DNA from: Salimicrobium flavidum
Lineage (GTDB): Bacteria; Bacillota; Bacilli; Bacillales; Halobacillaceae
Assembly (NCBI RefSeq): GCF_900156645.1
Contig: NZ_FTOC01000008.1
Location: forward strand, 1 to 64,000
DNA length: 64,000 nt
Reading direction: 5' to 3'
In this document: positions 9,496 to 17,763 of the stretch, piece after piece
Layout of the letters: each line of letters begins with the position of its first letter
Numbering within the stretch: the stretch's first letter is position 1
Translations under genes and position numbers: made by a program
Notes under the pieces: generated by a model
Seen by the model: only the letters and a program-made list of their open reading frames with translations
Databases searched by the model: none
What the model was told of the DNA's origin: nothing

Positions 9496-10391
9496 CCAGG
9501 TATTTTCCGCTTACGCTTCACTTTCGTCGTGAAATAGATTCCTGTCAGGACGATAGCTCCTCCGATGATCTGCGGGAGCGTAATTTTTTCCTGAAGAAAC
9601 AGGAGGGAAAGGATAGCGGTGGCAAACGGCATGAAATTCATGAATACTGTCGCTTTTGCCGGCCCTATTTCCGCTACAGCCATATTCCATGATAAAAGTG
9701 CGAGAAAAGAAGGGAATACCCCTGTGTAAAGAATACTGAACACTATGGAGGCGGACCACTCGGAAACAAAGCGTCCCTGCGACCATTCAAACAAAAAAGC
9801 TCCAAACATGACGATGATATTTCCGAGAAGAAGGATAGCAAACAAACTCCCGAATAATGGAATACGATACCCATGTCTGTTCACGAGCGTCGAATAAGTC
9901 GCCCAACAGAGCACAGCCCCCATCATGATCAAATCCCCGCTATTGAACCCCAGGGAAAGAAACGTCTCCAGAGAACCTTTACTTATAATATAGACGACCC
10001 CGACCAAAGATATAGCCACTCCGAAAAGCTGTCTCTGTCCATAACGCTCCTTCAGGAACAAATAACCGATTACAATCGTTACGGCAGGAGTAAGAGACTC
10101 CATGATCGAAGCGTTGACGGTAGAAGTATAGTGGAGAGCTAAATAAGAAAGAGACGGGAAGAAGGCAATCCCTGTAACCGCCATGCCTAGAATGGGGCGC
10201 CATTCCTTAATCAGCTGATGACGCACAATCATGATTTTTTTTCGATAAAAAAGAAACACAAGAATAACCGCCGTTAAGGAACGCATCCATGTCAATGTCA
10301 AGGGAGGTACAACATCAGCAGCCACTTTCCCTACTATGTAGTTCCCCGCAAACAAGAAGACAGTAACCATCACAAGAGCGTACGCCCGCAT
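9480..10391 (-). CDS. EamA/DMT family transporter
   Basis: A 303-residue inner membrane protein with about ten hydrophobic segments arranged as two EamA repeats (about 5-135 and 150-290). Each repeat ends with the typical segment of the family (YLFLKERYGQRQ near 108-122; SLLFLQEKITLPQ near 262-275). Drug/metabolite family members export amino acids or other metabolites; the substrate here cannot be predicted. The basic C-terminus (KVKRKRK) fits a cytoplasmic end. Confidence 0.85.
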   Translation of the reverse strand: MRAYALVMVTVFLFAGNYIVGKVAADVVPPLTLTWMRSLTAVILVFLFYRKKIMIVRHQLIKEWRPILGMAVTGIAFFPSLSYLALHYTSTVNASIMESLTPAVTIVIGYLFLKERYGQRQLFGVAISLVGVVYIISKGSLETFLSLGFNSGDLIMMGAVLCWATYSTLVNRHGYRIPLFGSLFAILLLGNIIVMFGAFLFEWSQGRFVSEWSASIVFSILYTGVFPSFLALLSWNMAVAEIGPAKATVFMNFMPFATAILSLLFLQEKITLPQIIGGAIVLTGIYFTTKVKRKRKIPGYESR

Positions 10392-10474
10392 CCTGACTCC
10401 CCCTTCCGGCGTGACTCAGGTGTTCACCTTAGGAAAAGGGCCTGAGTTTTTTCATGAGTGCTTACTCAAAAGAG

Positions 10475-10505
10475 TAAAAAAAGACCCTCTCTCAAAGAGG
10501 CTCTT
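10475..10505 (-). terminator. Terminator after 83-residue gene
   Basis: The minus strand forms GAGCCTC / GAGGGTC with a short loop and then seven T residues, beginning inside the last bases of the upstream gene. Confidence 0.65.
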
Positions 10506-10506
10506 T

Positions 10507-10758
10507 TCACCATTCCAAAATATACCCTTTTACCCCGATCGGCTCCTTATCCGGTTCCTCCTGAGTAGCCGTGAAGTAAGGGTTCTCGTGATCCAGATAG
10601 TATTCCACAGATTCCGGTTCCAGATAAAGCTTGTACTCCAGATCCGTCACTTTATGAAGACTTATATTCGACACTGTCGTCTGGTTCTTTTCATCATCAA
10701 TAAGAAAAATATCAATCGTATCAAATCCCTGGGTAAGTAAACGGTCTTTCAAATCCAT
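10507..10758 (-). CDS. Conserved hypothetical protein, acidic, 83 residues
   Basis: A small acidic soluble protein, not recognised. It has no signal peptide or membrane segment and contains alternating hydrophobic residues that suggest beta strands. A GGGGGAT ribosome-binding site precedes the ATG and a terminator follows directly, which supports a real gene. Confidence 0.6.
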   Translation of the reverse strand: MDLKDRLLTQGFDTIDIFLIDDEKNQTTVSNISLHKVTDLEYKLYLEPESVEYYLDHENPYFTATQEEPDKEPIGVKGYILEW

Positions 10759-10906
10759 ACCTATCCCCCTTCTCTTTTATTATTATAGTACTCATTCACT
10801 TACCCTATTTTCCCCGGATACAAACAGATACAAGTGTTTTCATAGGAAAAAATGTAGAATTTTGATATGCTTTTATTAGAAAAAACAGGGAAGGGCGGAT
10901 TTTTTT

Positions 10907-12211
10907 ATGAAAAAATGGATAGCCATAGGGATAGCGTGTTTGCTTGCGCTGACGTCCTCACCTCTTTCCGCAGAGGAGAAGATGTCCCACAAAGAAATTC
11001 TCACTACCATCGTGGAGGTCGCTAATGAGAATGATATACCGGCAGAAATCATGATCGCGATCGCCTCTAAAGAATCGGGAGCAGATGGAGAGTACTTTCG
11101 CCATTATGATGAGAACGGAGACGTGATTATGACCGATGACGGTGGTATCGGACTGATGCAGATTACGGAGCTAAGTGACACAGATTATTCAGCGGAAGAA
11201 CTCAAAGATATCGAGAACAACATACGGGCTGCGGCTGACGTTCTGAATGCTAAGTGGAACTACATAGGCACACGCATCCCCGAAGTGAAAACGTGGGCTT
11301 ATCAGACTGGAAAAGCTTCTTATACTGAAAAACCGGAGCGTGATGTGATCGAACACTGGTATTTTCCGGTGATGGCTTATAACGGGCTAGCAGAGACGAA
11401 CGTTCCGAAAGATCATAATGAGATTACTTACCAGGATGCTGTATTCCAGTCTATCGAACAGAATGGAGAACTATTTTACAGCGATGATTCGAATGAGGAG
11501 TCTCATGCCGAGGAGATCTCTGAGGCTATGAGTGATTATTTCGAAGAAGGAGAAACATATGATGTAGGCGAAGATAGTGGCCACGTCACTTTTACAGACG
11601 AGAAGAGCGTCAAGCTTGAAAAAGAAGGCACCTATACCCGAATGGATAACTTTGAAGCGGATAAGTTGATTGCATTTAATCGCAATCCCACTTCTACTTC
11701 AAAAATCAACGTGTATGACTCAGAACTGCTTAACAATTCCACTTCTCGCGGATTCTACAACGAGTTTTCCGTTCTGAACAAACCTCTTGTATTCAAAGAC
11801 AATGATGCCAGTCACTACGGGTATTACACGGTAGAAGAAAATGGAGAAGAGAAGTTCATTTCTTCCTCAAATCTTATCAACTCTTCTCATCCATATGCTA
11901 CAACGACGTTCGAGCCACTTGAAAAAACAGAAGATGTCGTTACCGTTTCAAATGAATATGTCTCGGTCGACTTCAATGAAAAAATTGATGATCGCTACCT
12001 CAATCAGCGTAATTTTTATCTGAAAGACAGTGAGGGAAATGGATTAAGAGCAAGTATAAATAACAGTGAAGAGGGAGATTACTTCACTGTTCAAATCAAC
12101 CCTATTATGGAAATAAATAAGGATGAAACGTATACGCTTTACGTTCATAAAGTCCGGGACGAAGAAGGTAACATGGCTTCTCCGGTCAAACAGAAAATAA
12201 AATTTGAATAA
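10907..12211 (+). CDS. Secreted lytic transglycosylase-like protein with Ig-like tail
   Basis: A 434-residue exported protein. Residues 1-22 are a signal peptide (KK, hydrophobic core, cleavage near LSA-EE). A lysozyme-like SLT fold follows: catalytic Glu56 in ASKESGAD, then GGIGLMQIT at about 79-87, both typical of goose-type/SLT enzymes that cleave peptidoglycan between MurNAc and GlcNAc. The last 100 or so residues look like a bacterial Ig-like adhesion or cell-envelope domain. The protein is very acidic, as in halophile exoproteins. It has its own terminator. Confidence 0.82.
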   Translation: MKKWIAIGIACLLALTSSPLSAEEKMSHKEILTTIVEVANENDIPAEIMIAIASKESGADGEYFRHYDENGDVIMTDDGGIGLMQITELSDTDYSAEELKDIENNIRAAADVLNAKWNYIGTRIPEVKTWAYQTGKASYTEKPERDVIEHWYFPVMAYNGLAETNVPKDHNEITYQDAVFQSIEQNGELFYSDDSNEESHAEEISEAMSDYFEEGETYDVGEDSGHVTFTDEKSVKLEKEGTYTRMDNFEADKLIAFNRNPTSTSKINVYDSELLNNSTSRGFYNEFSVLNKPLVFKDNDASHYGYYTVEENGEEKFISSSNLINSSHPYATTTFEPLEKTEDVVTVSNEYVSVDFNEKIDDRYLNQRNFYLKDSEGNGLRASINNSEEGDYFTVQINPIMEINKDETYTLYVHKVRDEEGNMASPVKQKIKFE

Positions 12212-12213
12212 AC

Positions 12214-12253
12214 AAATGCCCCGCTTCCCTTAAAGGAGAGCGGGGCATTTGTT
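12214..12253. terminator. Terminator between convergent genes
   Basis: Perfect arms AAATGCCCCGCT (12214-12225) and AGCGGGGCATTT (12239-12250). It ends the transglycosylase gene and may also serve the convergent M50 gene. Confidence 0.85.
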
Positions 12254-12307
12254 CTGACCGGTCTGCTTATGCCAGTATTTCTAAGCGGGGTGATTCCGCT
12301 TTTCTTT

Positions 12308-12955
12308 CTAAAAAACCCTTTTCCACGCCTGCATCGCGAAATAAATAGCCTGAAGGAAGAAACCTGTCCCCCATACAATCGCCGGTACTTTCGTAGCCTG
12401 GGCGAGGTTCGCCGCGTCCCCTGCCCGGCCCGGGGATATGACACTGAGCCACATAATGTTGAAAGCACTAAGCACTGACTCCACCAGCACCAGCGCAGCA
12501 ATGAATGTCAGTGAATAAACGATAAGCGTCTGGTGGCCGGAACGGATCAGCCAAATGAACAGCGCCCCGAAGGTGATAATCCAGAATACTCCGTACAGAT
12601 TACGTACCCAGAACAATAAATTGAGGGAAAGAAGCCCCATCAGAAGAATGACGATCCACGTATATTTACCTTTGGCCAATAGATAGAAGAGAAAAAAAGC
12701 GAAACCGGAGGCGAAAATATAGCCGGATAAACTGGTGAGTACGTGACTGAACCAGGACGTATGTCCAGTCATCGTAACTCCTGAGGTATTCGGAAACAGC
12801 GAAATATTCCGGACGTTCCCGCCGGTTACCAGCGCCGTAAGAGAATGCCCCGTTTCATGTACCATAGTATTAAGCATCGCAAAGTATTTTCCTATAATTG
12901 GCATCTGTGTCAGCAGAAGCGCTAAAATAAGACTGATTATAATTTGTGTTTTCAT
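12308..12955 (-). CDS. M50 family membrane metallopeptidase
   Basis: A 215-residue membrane protein with about six hydrophobic segments. The first half holds the zinc motif HETGH (residues 33-37), preceded by VNT-like MLNTMV, typical of the compact M50 peptidase-like family found in Bacillales. Such proteins cut substrates within the membrane, but for this subfamily the substrate is unknown. It lies downstream of the SOS polymerase gene with a 60-bp gap and could be cotranscribed. Confidence 0.78.
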   Translation of the reverse strand: MKTQIIISLILALLLTQMPIIGKYFAMLNTMVHETGHSLTALVTGGNVRNISLFPNTSGVTMTGHTSWFSHVLTSLSGYIFASGFAFFLFYLLAKGKYTWIVILLMGLLSLNLLFWVRNLYGVFWIITFGALFIWLIRSGHQTLIVYSLTFIAALVLVESVLSAFNIMWLSVISPGRAGDAANLAQATKVPAIVWGTGFFLQAIYFAMQAWKRVF

Positions 12956-13015
12956 AGAGACTCCTCTCCGTTCTCCGGACTATTCCTCATTTACGTATTC
13001 CCCCGGGGAAACGTT

Positions 13016-14272
13016 TCAAGCGTAATGCCCACCTACTTTTTTGCTTCTTTCGAGTGTAATTCCTCCCTGCTGATAACTGCTTGCGCGAAGCAGGGACGTA
13101 GCTCCGTGACGAGCGCGGATATCATCCATCGTTTCACTCAGCTGACGGACTTTTTCTTTCTGATCAAAGAACTCCAGCTGTAAACATTCGTCACGTTCTA
13201 AATTTGTAAGGGAAACGTAAACCCGGCGAATCGACACTCCCTCTTCATAATTACGGTGAAACAAAGACACGACAGTCTTATACATATCCATCGTCAGGTT
13301 GGTCGGCGTATGCAGCGACTGGGATCTGGAAAAACCGCCACCTATATCCTTTGTATAACCGACTCCTACATGAATGGTACGGCCGACGTGCTGAAACTCC
13401 CGTGCCCTTCGGCATACTTCTTCGCAAAGATCCAGCAGACAAGGATAAATTTCCTTCTTTTCATAGTCTTCGAGCAATGTTATCCCGTGACCGTAACTCT
13501 TCTGTTCTGAACGTGTGAAATCCCCGAATACCGGACTGAGATCCACTCCTTTTGCATGCCAGTACATCTGCTCCCCCATGATACCGAAGCGTTTTTTCAG
13601 GAACCGGAGCGGATGGGACGCAAGGTCCCCAAGTTTCACAATCCCCATGTTATTAAGCCGCTTCATCATACGTTTCCCGATTCCCCAGATATCTTCCACC
13701 GGCACCGGCCAAAGTAATCGTTCCACGTCCTCATAGCGGCATATAGATATACCATTTTCTTCCTTTTTAGCATGAATATCGAGGACCACTTTAGCGAGAA
13801 ACTTGTTATCTCCTATGCCGATAGCGCACTCGATACCGAACTGTTCGTATATCCTTTTCTTAAGAAGCTCAGCTATTTCATAAGGGGACCCGTAAAGCGA
13901 TCCGAGGCCATCTACGGTCACCCACAGCTCGTCGACAGAATACACGTGAATAGCTTCGAGCGGGGCATACTGATTGACCAGCTTCGTTATCTCAACGGAA
14001 ACATCCAGATAATCCTGCATGCTTGCTTTTGCAATGATGATTTCCGGATCATCGGGAAGTTCGAAAAAGCGGGAGACGTTTCCTGTGCCGTGCTTTTTTT
14101 TGAGCGCCGGAGAAGCAGCAAGAACGATGCTTCCGCTTCGTTCCGGGTCCCCGACGACCGCCAGCAGCGCTTCCTTAGGATCCAGCCCATGCTTGATGCA
14201 TTCGACGCTCGCATAGAAAGACCTCATATCAAGACATAAAACATCATGTCTCGGATAAGGTAGATCATCCAT
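13016..14272 (-). CDS. uvrX: Y-family DNA polymerase, UvrX/YqjW type
   Basis: A translesion polymerase of the UmuC/DinB superfamily, about 418 residues. The metal-binding residues appear as D-M-R-S-F-Y-A-S-V-E near the N-terminus and SVDE near residue 115; a helix-hairpin-helix follows (WGIGKRMMKRLNNMGI). The ATG at 14270-14272 is chosen because GAGGTG lies 6 nt upstream; an upstream GTG overlaps that site. A LexA-type box lies 84 bp upstream, so SOS induction is likely. No YolD-like partner gene is adjacent. Confidence 0.88.
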   Translation of the reverse strand: MDDLPYPRHDVLCLDMRSFYASVECIKHGLDPKEALLAVVGDPERSGSIVLAASPALKKKHGTGNVSRFFELPDDPEIIIAKASMQDYLDVSVEITKLVNQYAPLEAIHVYSVDELWVTVDGLGSLYGSPYEIAELLKKRIYEQFGIECAIGIGDNKFLAKVVLDIHAKKEENGISICRYEDVERLLWPVPVEDIWGIGKRMMKRLNNMGIVKLGDLASHPLRFLKKRFGIMGEQMYWHAKGVDLSPVFGDFTRSEQKSYGHGITLLEDYEKKEIYPCLLDLCEEVCRRAREFQHVGRTIHVGVGYTKDIGGGFSRSQSLHTPTNLTMDMYKTVVSLFHRNYEEGVSIRRVYVSLTNLERDECLQLEFFDQKEKVRQLSETMDDIRARHGATSLLRASSYQQGGITLERSKKVGGHYA

Positions 14273-14286
14273 TTTCTTCACCTCAT

Positions 14287-14300
14287 TTCCCGGGAAATGA
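14287..14300. promoter_or_regulatory. Noc-binding site
   Basis: ATTTCCCGGGAAAT is a perfect 14-bp palindrome identical to the consensus bound by the nucleoid-occlusion protein Noc. It lies just upstream of the uvrX ribosome-binding site. The noc gene is not in its normal place after rsmG in this window. Confidence 0.85.
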
Positions 14301-14355
14301 AAAATGCTCCTTCATTTCCGGTGTATCGCCCCCCGATACGCCCTCAATCATTACA

Positions 14356-14369
14356 CGAACACTTGTTCT
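14356..14369 (-). promoter_or_regulatory. LexA (DinR) box upstream of uvrX
   Basis: CGAAC-ACTT-GTTCT matches the Bacillus SOS box CGAAC-N4-GTTCG at all but the last base. It lies 84 bp upstream of the uvrX start. Confidence 0.8.
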
Positions 14370-14494
14370 TATTATATCTCTGGCTTTCTTTTTTGTAAAG
14401 CGGATAATTGGCTTCCCGTGCAGTTCATGTGCGGATATAAAACCACAAAAAAAGACCACTTCCGATAAAACGAAGCGGCCTCTTCCTGTTAATT

Positions 14495-14541
14495 AATGCC
14501 CCCGGCAGGATTCGAACCTGCGACACATGGTTTAGGAAACC
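14495..14541 (-). repeat. Left attachment site (displaced 3' part of tRNA-Arg)
   Basis: These 47 bp are identical to 27309-27355, the 3' portion of the intact tRNA-Arg(CCU) gene from anticodon arm to discriminator base. The copy here lacks the 5' part, so it is the displaced end left by integration. The two copies are 12,814 bp apart and define the element's limits. Confidence 0.93.
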
Positions 14542-14572
14542 TGGCGGGGAAACTCAACGCTTGCTTTTAGCG

Positions 14573-14593
14573 TCAGCTTCCTACGTTGAGGCT
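14573..14593. promoter_or_regulatory. Probable integrase arm-type site, left end
   Basis: TCAGCTTC-N6-TGAGGCT lies 31 bp inside the left attachment repeat. A matching TCAGCTTC-N5-TGAGGCT lies 31 bp inside the right repeat (27258-27277). The equal distance suggests paired integrase or excisionase binding sites. The rest of 14542-14713 holds an inverted repeat (CTCAACG 14553-14559 / CGTTGAG 14584-14590) and no gene. Confidence 0.55.
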
Positions 14594-14713
14594 CCTCGGG
14601 GTACTTACGGTTTATTCGGCTAGACACGTACACTTTTCCGACTATTTCCTTCCATCTTACGGGAATTTACGTTTGTTTGCAAGGGGTTTCCGGGGGGAGG
14701 CGTAACTCTCCGT

Positions 14714-14998
14714 TCACCCTTCCGGTAGGTCGTCGTATATTCCTTCGTCTATAATGCGCTTGTGGCGGATAAAAAAGTCTTGGACATCGGAGTCATCTTC
14801 ATAGGGGATCGTAGAATATGCGTATATTCTCGTAGCTTGCTCGGGGTCGGTTGCGGTGTGATCGCGTAGGGTGATATGCCGGTCGTTGTCGGGTAACAAC
14901 TCGCAATACTCAATTTGAAAACGTCCTAAACCCGTCATTTCTCGTAGTATTTGCTCTTTCTCCCACCGTAAATATGCTTCGGCTGATTCGTGTTTCAT
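14714..14998 (-). CDS. Hypothetical protein, 94 residues
   Basis: The leftmost gene of the element. A soluble acidic protein, not recognised, with no membrane segment. It lies at the end of the leftward-reading gene string. No strong ribosome-binding site is evident upstream, so the call rests mainly on the intact frame and strand. Confidence 0.5.
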   Translation of the reverse strand: MKHESAEAYLRWEKEQILREMTGLGRFQIEYCELLPDNDRHITLRDHTATDPEQATRIYAYSTIPYEDDSDVQDFFIRHKRIIDEGIYDDLPEG

Positions 14999-15117
14999 TT
15001 CATCGCTCCATTCTGTCGTTTAATGGCGTACTTCTTTACTATTCGGCGCCCCTCCGATATTCCCTTTAATTTTCGACAAAAAAGAACGCCTCTCCCGTAG
15101 GAAAGACGCTCGGCTTA

Positions 15118-15279
15118 TTACTCTACGTCGTAAAACGTCGAGAAATTCACGGAGATAGTCCCGTTCCGCATAACGTCCACTTTACTCACGTAGCCCCCGT
15201 CGGCTTTTATCGCGGCTTGCAGCTCGTTCAGTTCTTCCTGCGTTTGTACTACTCGGTTTTCTCGCTTCTCGATTTTCAT
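15118..15279 (-). CDS. Hypothetical protein, 53 residues
   Basis: A small frame not found by length filters. It starts at ATG 15277-15279 with AGGGGAGATTAC upstream as ribosome-binding site, and stops with TAA at 15118-15120. The protein starts MKIEKRENRV and is predicted helix followed by strands. It is similar in style to small phage proteins but is not recognised. Confidence 0.55.
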   Translation of the reverse strand: MKIEKRENRVVQTQEELNELQAAIKADGGYVSKVDVMRNGTISVNFSTFYDVE

Positions 15280-15369
15280 GTAATCTCCCCTTAGTGAATT
15301 TTATAGAAGGTTTTTCATTTACTAGAATTTAATGTATATTAAAGTAAACAAGCATAGGAGGTTTTATTT

Positions 15370-15609
15370 TTGAGGTGTCCTAATTGTCATTCTGAAAACA
15401 TTGTTAAAACACCTATTCGGACTTTTATTTTTCTCGTTGTTGTTAGTCTTTTTAGTTTTGTAACATTGGCAGGTATCTTCTTCCTTCCCTTACTTATCCT
15501 CGGCATACCAGGCGTAATTTTGTCATTTCTAATATTCTTACTTCCGTTGCCGCGTTTTAAGTGTGTCGAATGTAATAAAGCATATACAAAAAAGAAAGTG
15601 ACCGCATGA
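15370..15609 (+). CDS. Zinc-ribbon membrane protein, LITAF-like layout
   Basis: A 79-residue protein started by TTG at 15370 with a strong AGGAGG 8 nt upstream. It has CPNC at residues 3-6, a long hydrophobic stretch (about 17-60) and CVEC near 65-68, so two CxxC pairs flank a membrane hairpin, the layout of LITAF-type zinc ribbons. It is one of only two plus-strand genes of the element, is AT-richer than its neighbours, and has its own promoter-like sequence and terminator. It looks like an independently expressed cargo gene; function unknown. Confidence 0.7.
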   Translation: MRCPNCHSENIVKTPIRTFIFLVVVSLFSFVTLAGIFFLPLLILGIPGVILSFLIFLLPLPRFKCVECNKAYTKKKVTA

Positions 15610-15612
15610 ATA

Positions 15613-15639
15613 TTAGCCCCCGTTCAGGGGGCTTTATTT
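15613..15639. terminator. Terminator between the membrane protein gene and the minus-strand genes
   Basis: AGCCCCC (15615-15621) and GGGGGCT (15627-15633) form a hairpin followed by TTATTTAATT on the plus strand and by AT-rich sequence on the other strand. Confidence 0.8.
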
Positions 15640-15641
15640 AA

Positions 15642-15935
15642 TTACGCAAAAGTTACTGATGTTATAAGTGGGTCGCTCTCTAGCTTGTCCGTTAGGTGCG
15701 TTTCTAGTGCCGCGGTCAACGTTACCTCCGCCGGCAGCTCGATTGTATAGTCGTCGGCTATTGCGTCATAATTAGCGACGGTTCCCACGGCTCCTACGAT
15801 GAAATCTATCACGTTCTCTGCCGCCATGTCGGACGTAACTCTGTTTCCGTCCTTCTTAGCGCTTAGAACTCTGTACGCCCCTCCGTTGTTTGGTGTTGGC
15901 CCTTGTACGTAATGCTCAATAGTAATGGTTTTCAT
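15642..15935 (-). CDS. Hypothetical protein, 97 residues
   Basis: An intact frame with a good ribosome-binding site (AAGGAGAACG) before the ATG. The protein is acidic, without Cys, with strand-rich patterns and a central hydrophobic segment (VIDFIVGAVGTVANY, about 42-56). It is not recognised. Size and composition would fit a small virion-associated or decoration protein, but that is only a guess from the company it keeps. Confidence 0.6.
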   Translation of the reverse strand: MKTITIEHYVQGPTPNNGGAYRVLSAKKDGNRVTSDMAAENVIDFIVGAVGTVANYDAIADDYTIELPAEVTLTAALETHLTDKLESDPLITSVTFA

Positions 15936-16044
15936 GTAATTCGTTCTCCTTCCGCCTTTTCGGCTTTATATTTGCACTTCCGTGTGTTGCGCCTCTCCGG
16001 CTTGGCGCTTTCATCGAGGCGTTTCTTCCGTGCTTCCTTCGCTT

Positions 16045-16719
16045 TTACTTATGCTTCTTAGGGTATAACGGATTGACGTAGTTGATCGGCTCGCTCCCGG
16101 CCTCGGGCTTTTCCGGCTTGAAAGCCTTATGCGTGAGTTTCAGTCGTTTAAAAGAACCGTCAACCCTCGCGTCTGCGAGTTCTTTCGTTGTTTCCGCCTG
16201 TTCCTGTTCCTCCGTTTTCACTTCCGATAGCTTCCTGTGAATCGGGCGTACTTGTTTCAACGCTTCTTCGTCCCCGGCTGCGTTTCGTAGCACGGAAGGT
16301 AACTGCGTTTTAATTGCGTATAACTGCTCCCGGCTCATATGCGAGAGTTTGCTTTCAAGTTCCTCGCGTGCCTGCGCCTTTTGCTTGTCGTTGTAGGAGA
16401 GGGCAAGGGCGGAAGAGAACTCACTCAGCGTGCTTTCTGCGAGGGCGCGATCGCTTTCCGTCGGTCTAATCGTCGAGGTTGCGGCTTGGGCTTCCGCGTG
16501 TTCGAGTTCCTGCTTCGCTTCTTTGCGGAAGGTTTCTTCCTGCTCACGTACTCGCTGTTCAAGTTCTTTCCGTTTTTTGCTGATAACGTCGTTCTTGAAG
16601 GCTACGCTTTCATACCGTGGATCGAGTGATTGATTGATTTGGTCGATTTCTTTTCGGAATCGGTTTACCTCGGCTTCGATTGCTTGCTGGGTTTGGTTTT
16701 TCATTTGTTCGATTGACAT
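16045..16719 (-). CDS. Coiled-coil protein, possible scaffold-like
   Basis: A 224-residue hydrophilic protein dominated by Glu, Lys, Gln and Ala heptads from about 5 to 100, predicted to be a long coiled coil, and ending in a Pro/Lys-rich tail (NPLYPKKHK). It follows the LQFFA-type protein gene by 6 bp in the same overlapping gene string. Composition and position suggest a capsid-assembly or virion-internal protein. No family can be named with confidence. Confidence 0.6.
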   Translation of the reverse strand: MSIEQMKNQTQQAIEAEVNRFRKEIDQINQSLDPRYESVAFKNDVISKKRKELEQRVREQEETFRKEAKQELEHAEAQAATSTIRPTESDRALAESTLSEFSSALALSYNDKQKAQAREELESKLSHMSREQLYAIKTQLPSVLRNAAGDEEALKQVRPIHRKLSEVKTEEQEQAETTKELADARVDGSFKRLKLTHKAFKPEKPEAGSEPINYVNPLYPKKHK

Positions 16720-16725
16720 TATTTA

Positions 16726-17166
16726 TCAGTCTCCTTTTCGTTTGAACGGATTTTTAAAAGTTTTTCCTGTACGTTGGCTTGGATCGCCATAAGCCTTTTT
16801 CTTCGGTTGCGTGGCGTCGGTTGCTATCTCGCGCGCCTCTGCTTCAATCGCTTCCGGCTCGTCTGCCGTAATGTACTTGGCGTATCTTTCCGTTTGATCC
16901 ACCGGCACGCCGGCTTCTACCAGCGCAACTTTCTTTTTTAGCCCCAGGTATTCGCCTTTATAGTCCGGTATCTCTGCGCCTTCTTCGGCTTCCAGCGCTT
17001 CCCGTACCCGACGCTCGATTTCTTCCTGCGCTTCTTCTTCCGTGAACTCTGCGCCTTCCGGCTGCTCTTCGGCTTGCTCCGGCTTTTCCGTGCTTTCTGC
17101 GCCTTCTTCCGGTTGTTCCGGCTCTTCCGCAAAAAATTGTAGGTCTAGTTTTAATCGTTTTTCCAT
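16726..17166 (-). CDS. Phage scaffold-like protein with LDLQFFAEE N-terminus
   Basis: A 146-residue, very acidic protein. The start MEKRLKLDLQFFAEE is the hallmark N-terminus of phage head proteins and DUF4355-type scaffold proteins. Residues 12-60 are Glu/Pro/Ala rich. The second half (KKKVALVEAGVPVDQTERY ... YGDP) aligns with the next upstream gene product (KKESLLAKAGYDAGQVERY ... YGDP), so the two are paralogues. It overlaps that gene by 16 bp. A role in redirecting or modifying helper-phage capsids is an inference. Confidence 0.65.
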   Translation of the reverse strand: MEKRLKLDLQFFAEEPEQPEEGAESTEKPEQAEEQPEGAEFTEEEAQEEIERRVREALEAEEGAEIPDYKGEYLGLKKKVALVEAGVPVDQTERYAKYITADEPEAIEAEAREIATDATQPKKKAYGDPSQRTGKTFKNPFKRKGD

Positions 17167-17546
17167 CTACGTTTACCTCCCCGTAGCTTTCCTTTTTGGA
17201 CGAGTCGCTTATAGTTTTCGCGCCCCTTGTCCTCGTGGTTTTTCTTCTTTGGCGGAGTTTTTGCGTTATTTCCTACGTTTGGATCACCGTAGTTTTGCTT
17301 CGGCGGTAGGTCGTCTTGCAACGCTTGAACCTCCGCCTTCACGTCCGCCTCCGTTTCGCCCTTCAACAACGCCTTATATCGTTCAACCTGCCCGGCGTCG
17401 TAACCGGCTTTAGCGAGTAGTGATTCCTTCTTTTTGTCGAAGGCTTCCGCCTGTTTCTCGTTTAGGGTCGCTTTCAGCTCGTCGGCTTGGCGCTTTGCTT
17501 CGAGTTGCGCCTCAACTTCGGCATTAATCTCTTCTTCTGTTGGCAT
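17151..17546 (-). CDS. Phage scaffold-like protein, paralogue
   Basis: A 131-residue highly charged protein. An N-terminal coiled-coil (about 1-60) leads into the segment LAKAGYDAGQVERYKALLKG and an Asp/Pro motif NYGDP near 95, then a basic tail. The middle and C-terminal part resemble the end of phage head-scaffold proteins and the neighbouring 146-residue product. It overlaps both neighbours, indicating translational coupling. Confidence 0.62.
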   Translation of the reverse strand: MPTEEEINAEVEAQLEAKRQADELKATLNEKQAEAFDKKKESLLAKAGYDAGQVERYKALLKGETEADVKAEVQALQDDLPPKQNYGDPNVGNNAKTPPKKKNHEDKGRENYKRLVQKGKLRGGKRRWKND

Positions 17547-17745
17547 CTAAATGCGCCTCCTTCTCCCGTTTTAGTCGCCCTATCTCCGTCTCTAGACGTA
17601 AGTTCTTATACCATTCAGCGTAATAAAGGGTTTTGAAGTGTGCCTTTTCGTCTTGCTCTCTCTCGAATTTCCTTTTGAATCGGTTCACTCTTTCCCGGAC
17701 AATTTCGTTCACCTCGTCCTGGGTAAACTTCTTCTCTTCGCTCAT
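17524..17745 (-). CDS. Short scaffold-like protein, 73 residues
   Basis: An all-helical charged protein. The N-terminal FTQDEVNEIVRERVNR (residues 7-22) matches the pattern often seen at the start of the coiled coil of DUF4355-type phage scaffold proteins. The frame overlaps the next gene by 23 bp. It may be a split-off N-terminal scaffold segment. Confidence 0.6.
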   Translation of the reverse strand: MSEEKKFTQDEVNEIVRERVNRFKRKFEREQDEKAHFKTLYYAEWYKNLRLETEIGRLKREKEAHLDANRRRD

Positions 17746-17763
17746 GCTATCCGCCCTTTCCGT

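Noticed and set aside
10411-10470. Riboswitch upstream of the EamA transporter
   Set aside because: A hairpin ACTCAGG...CCTGAGT with T run is on the wrong strand for the transporter leader, and no known riboswitch core is visible.
15948-16044. Small gene before the 97-residue gene
   Set aside because: An open frame ends in TGA overlapping the next ATG, but it has no start codon; a frameshifted extension of the upstream protein has no slippery site to support it.
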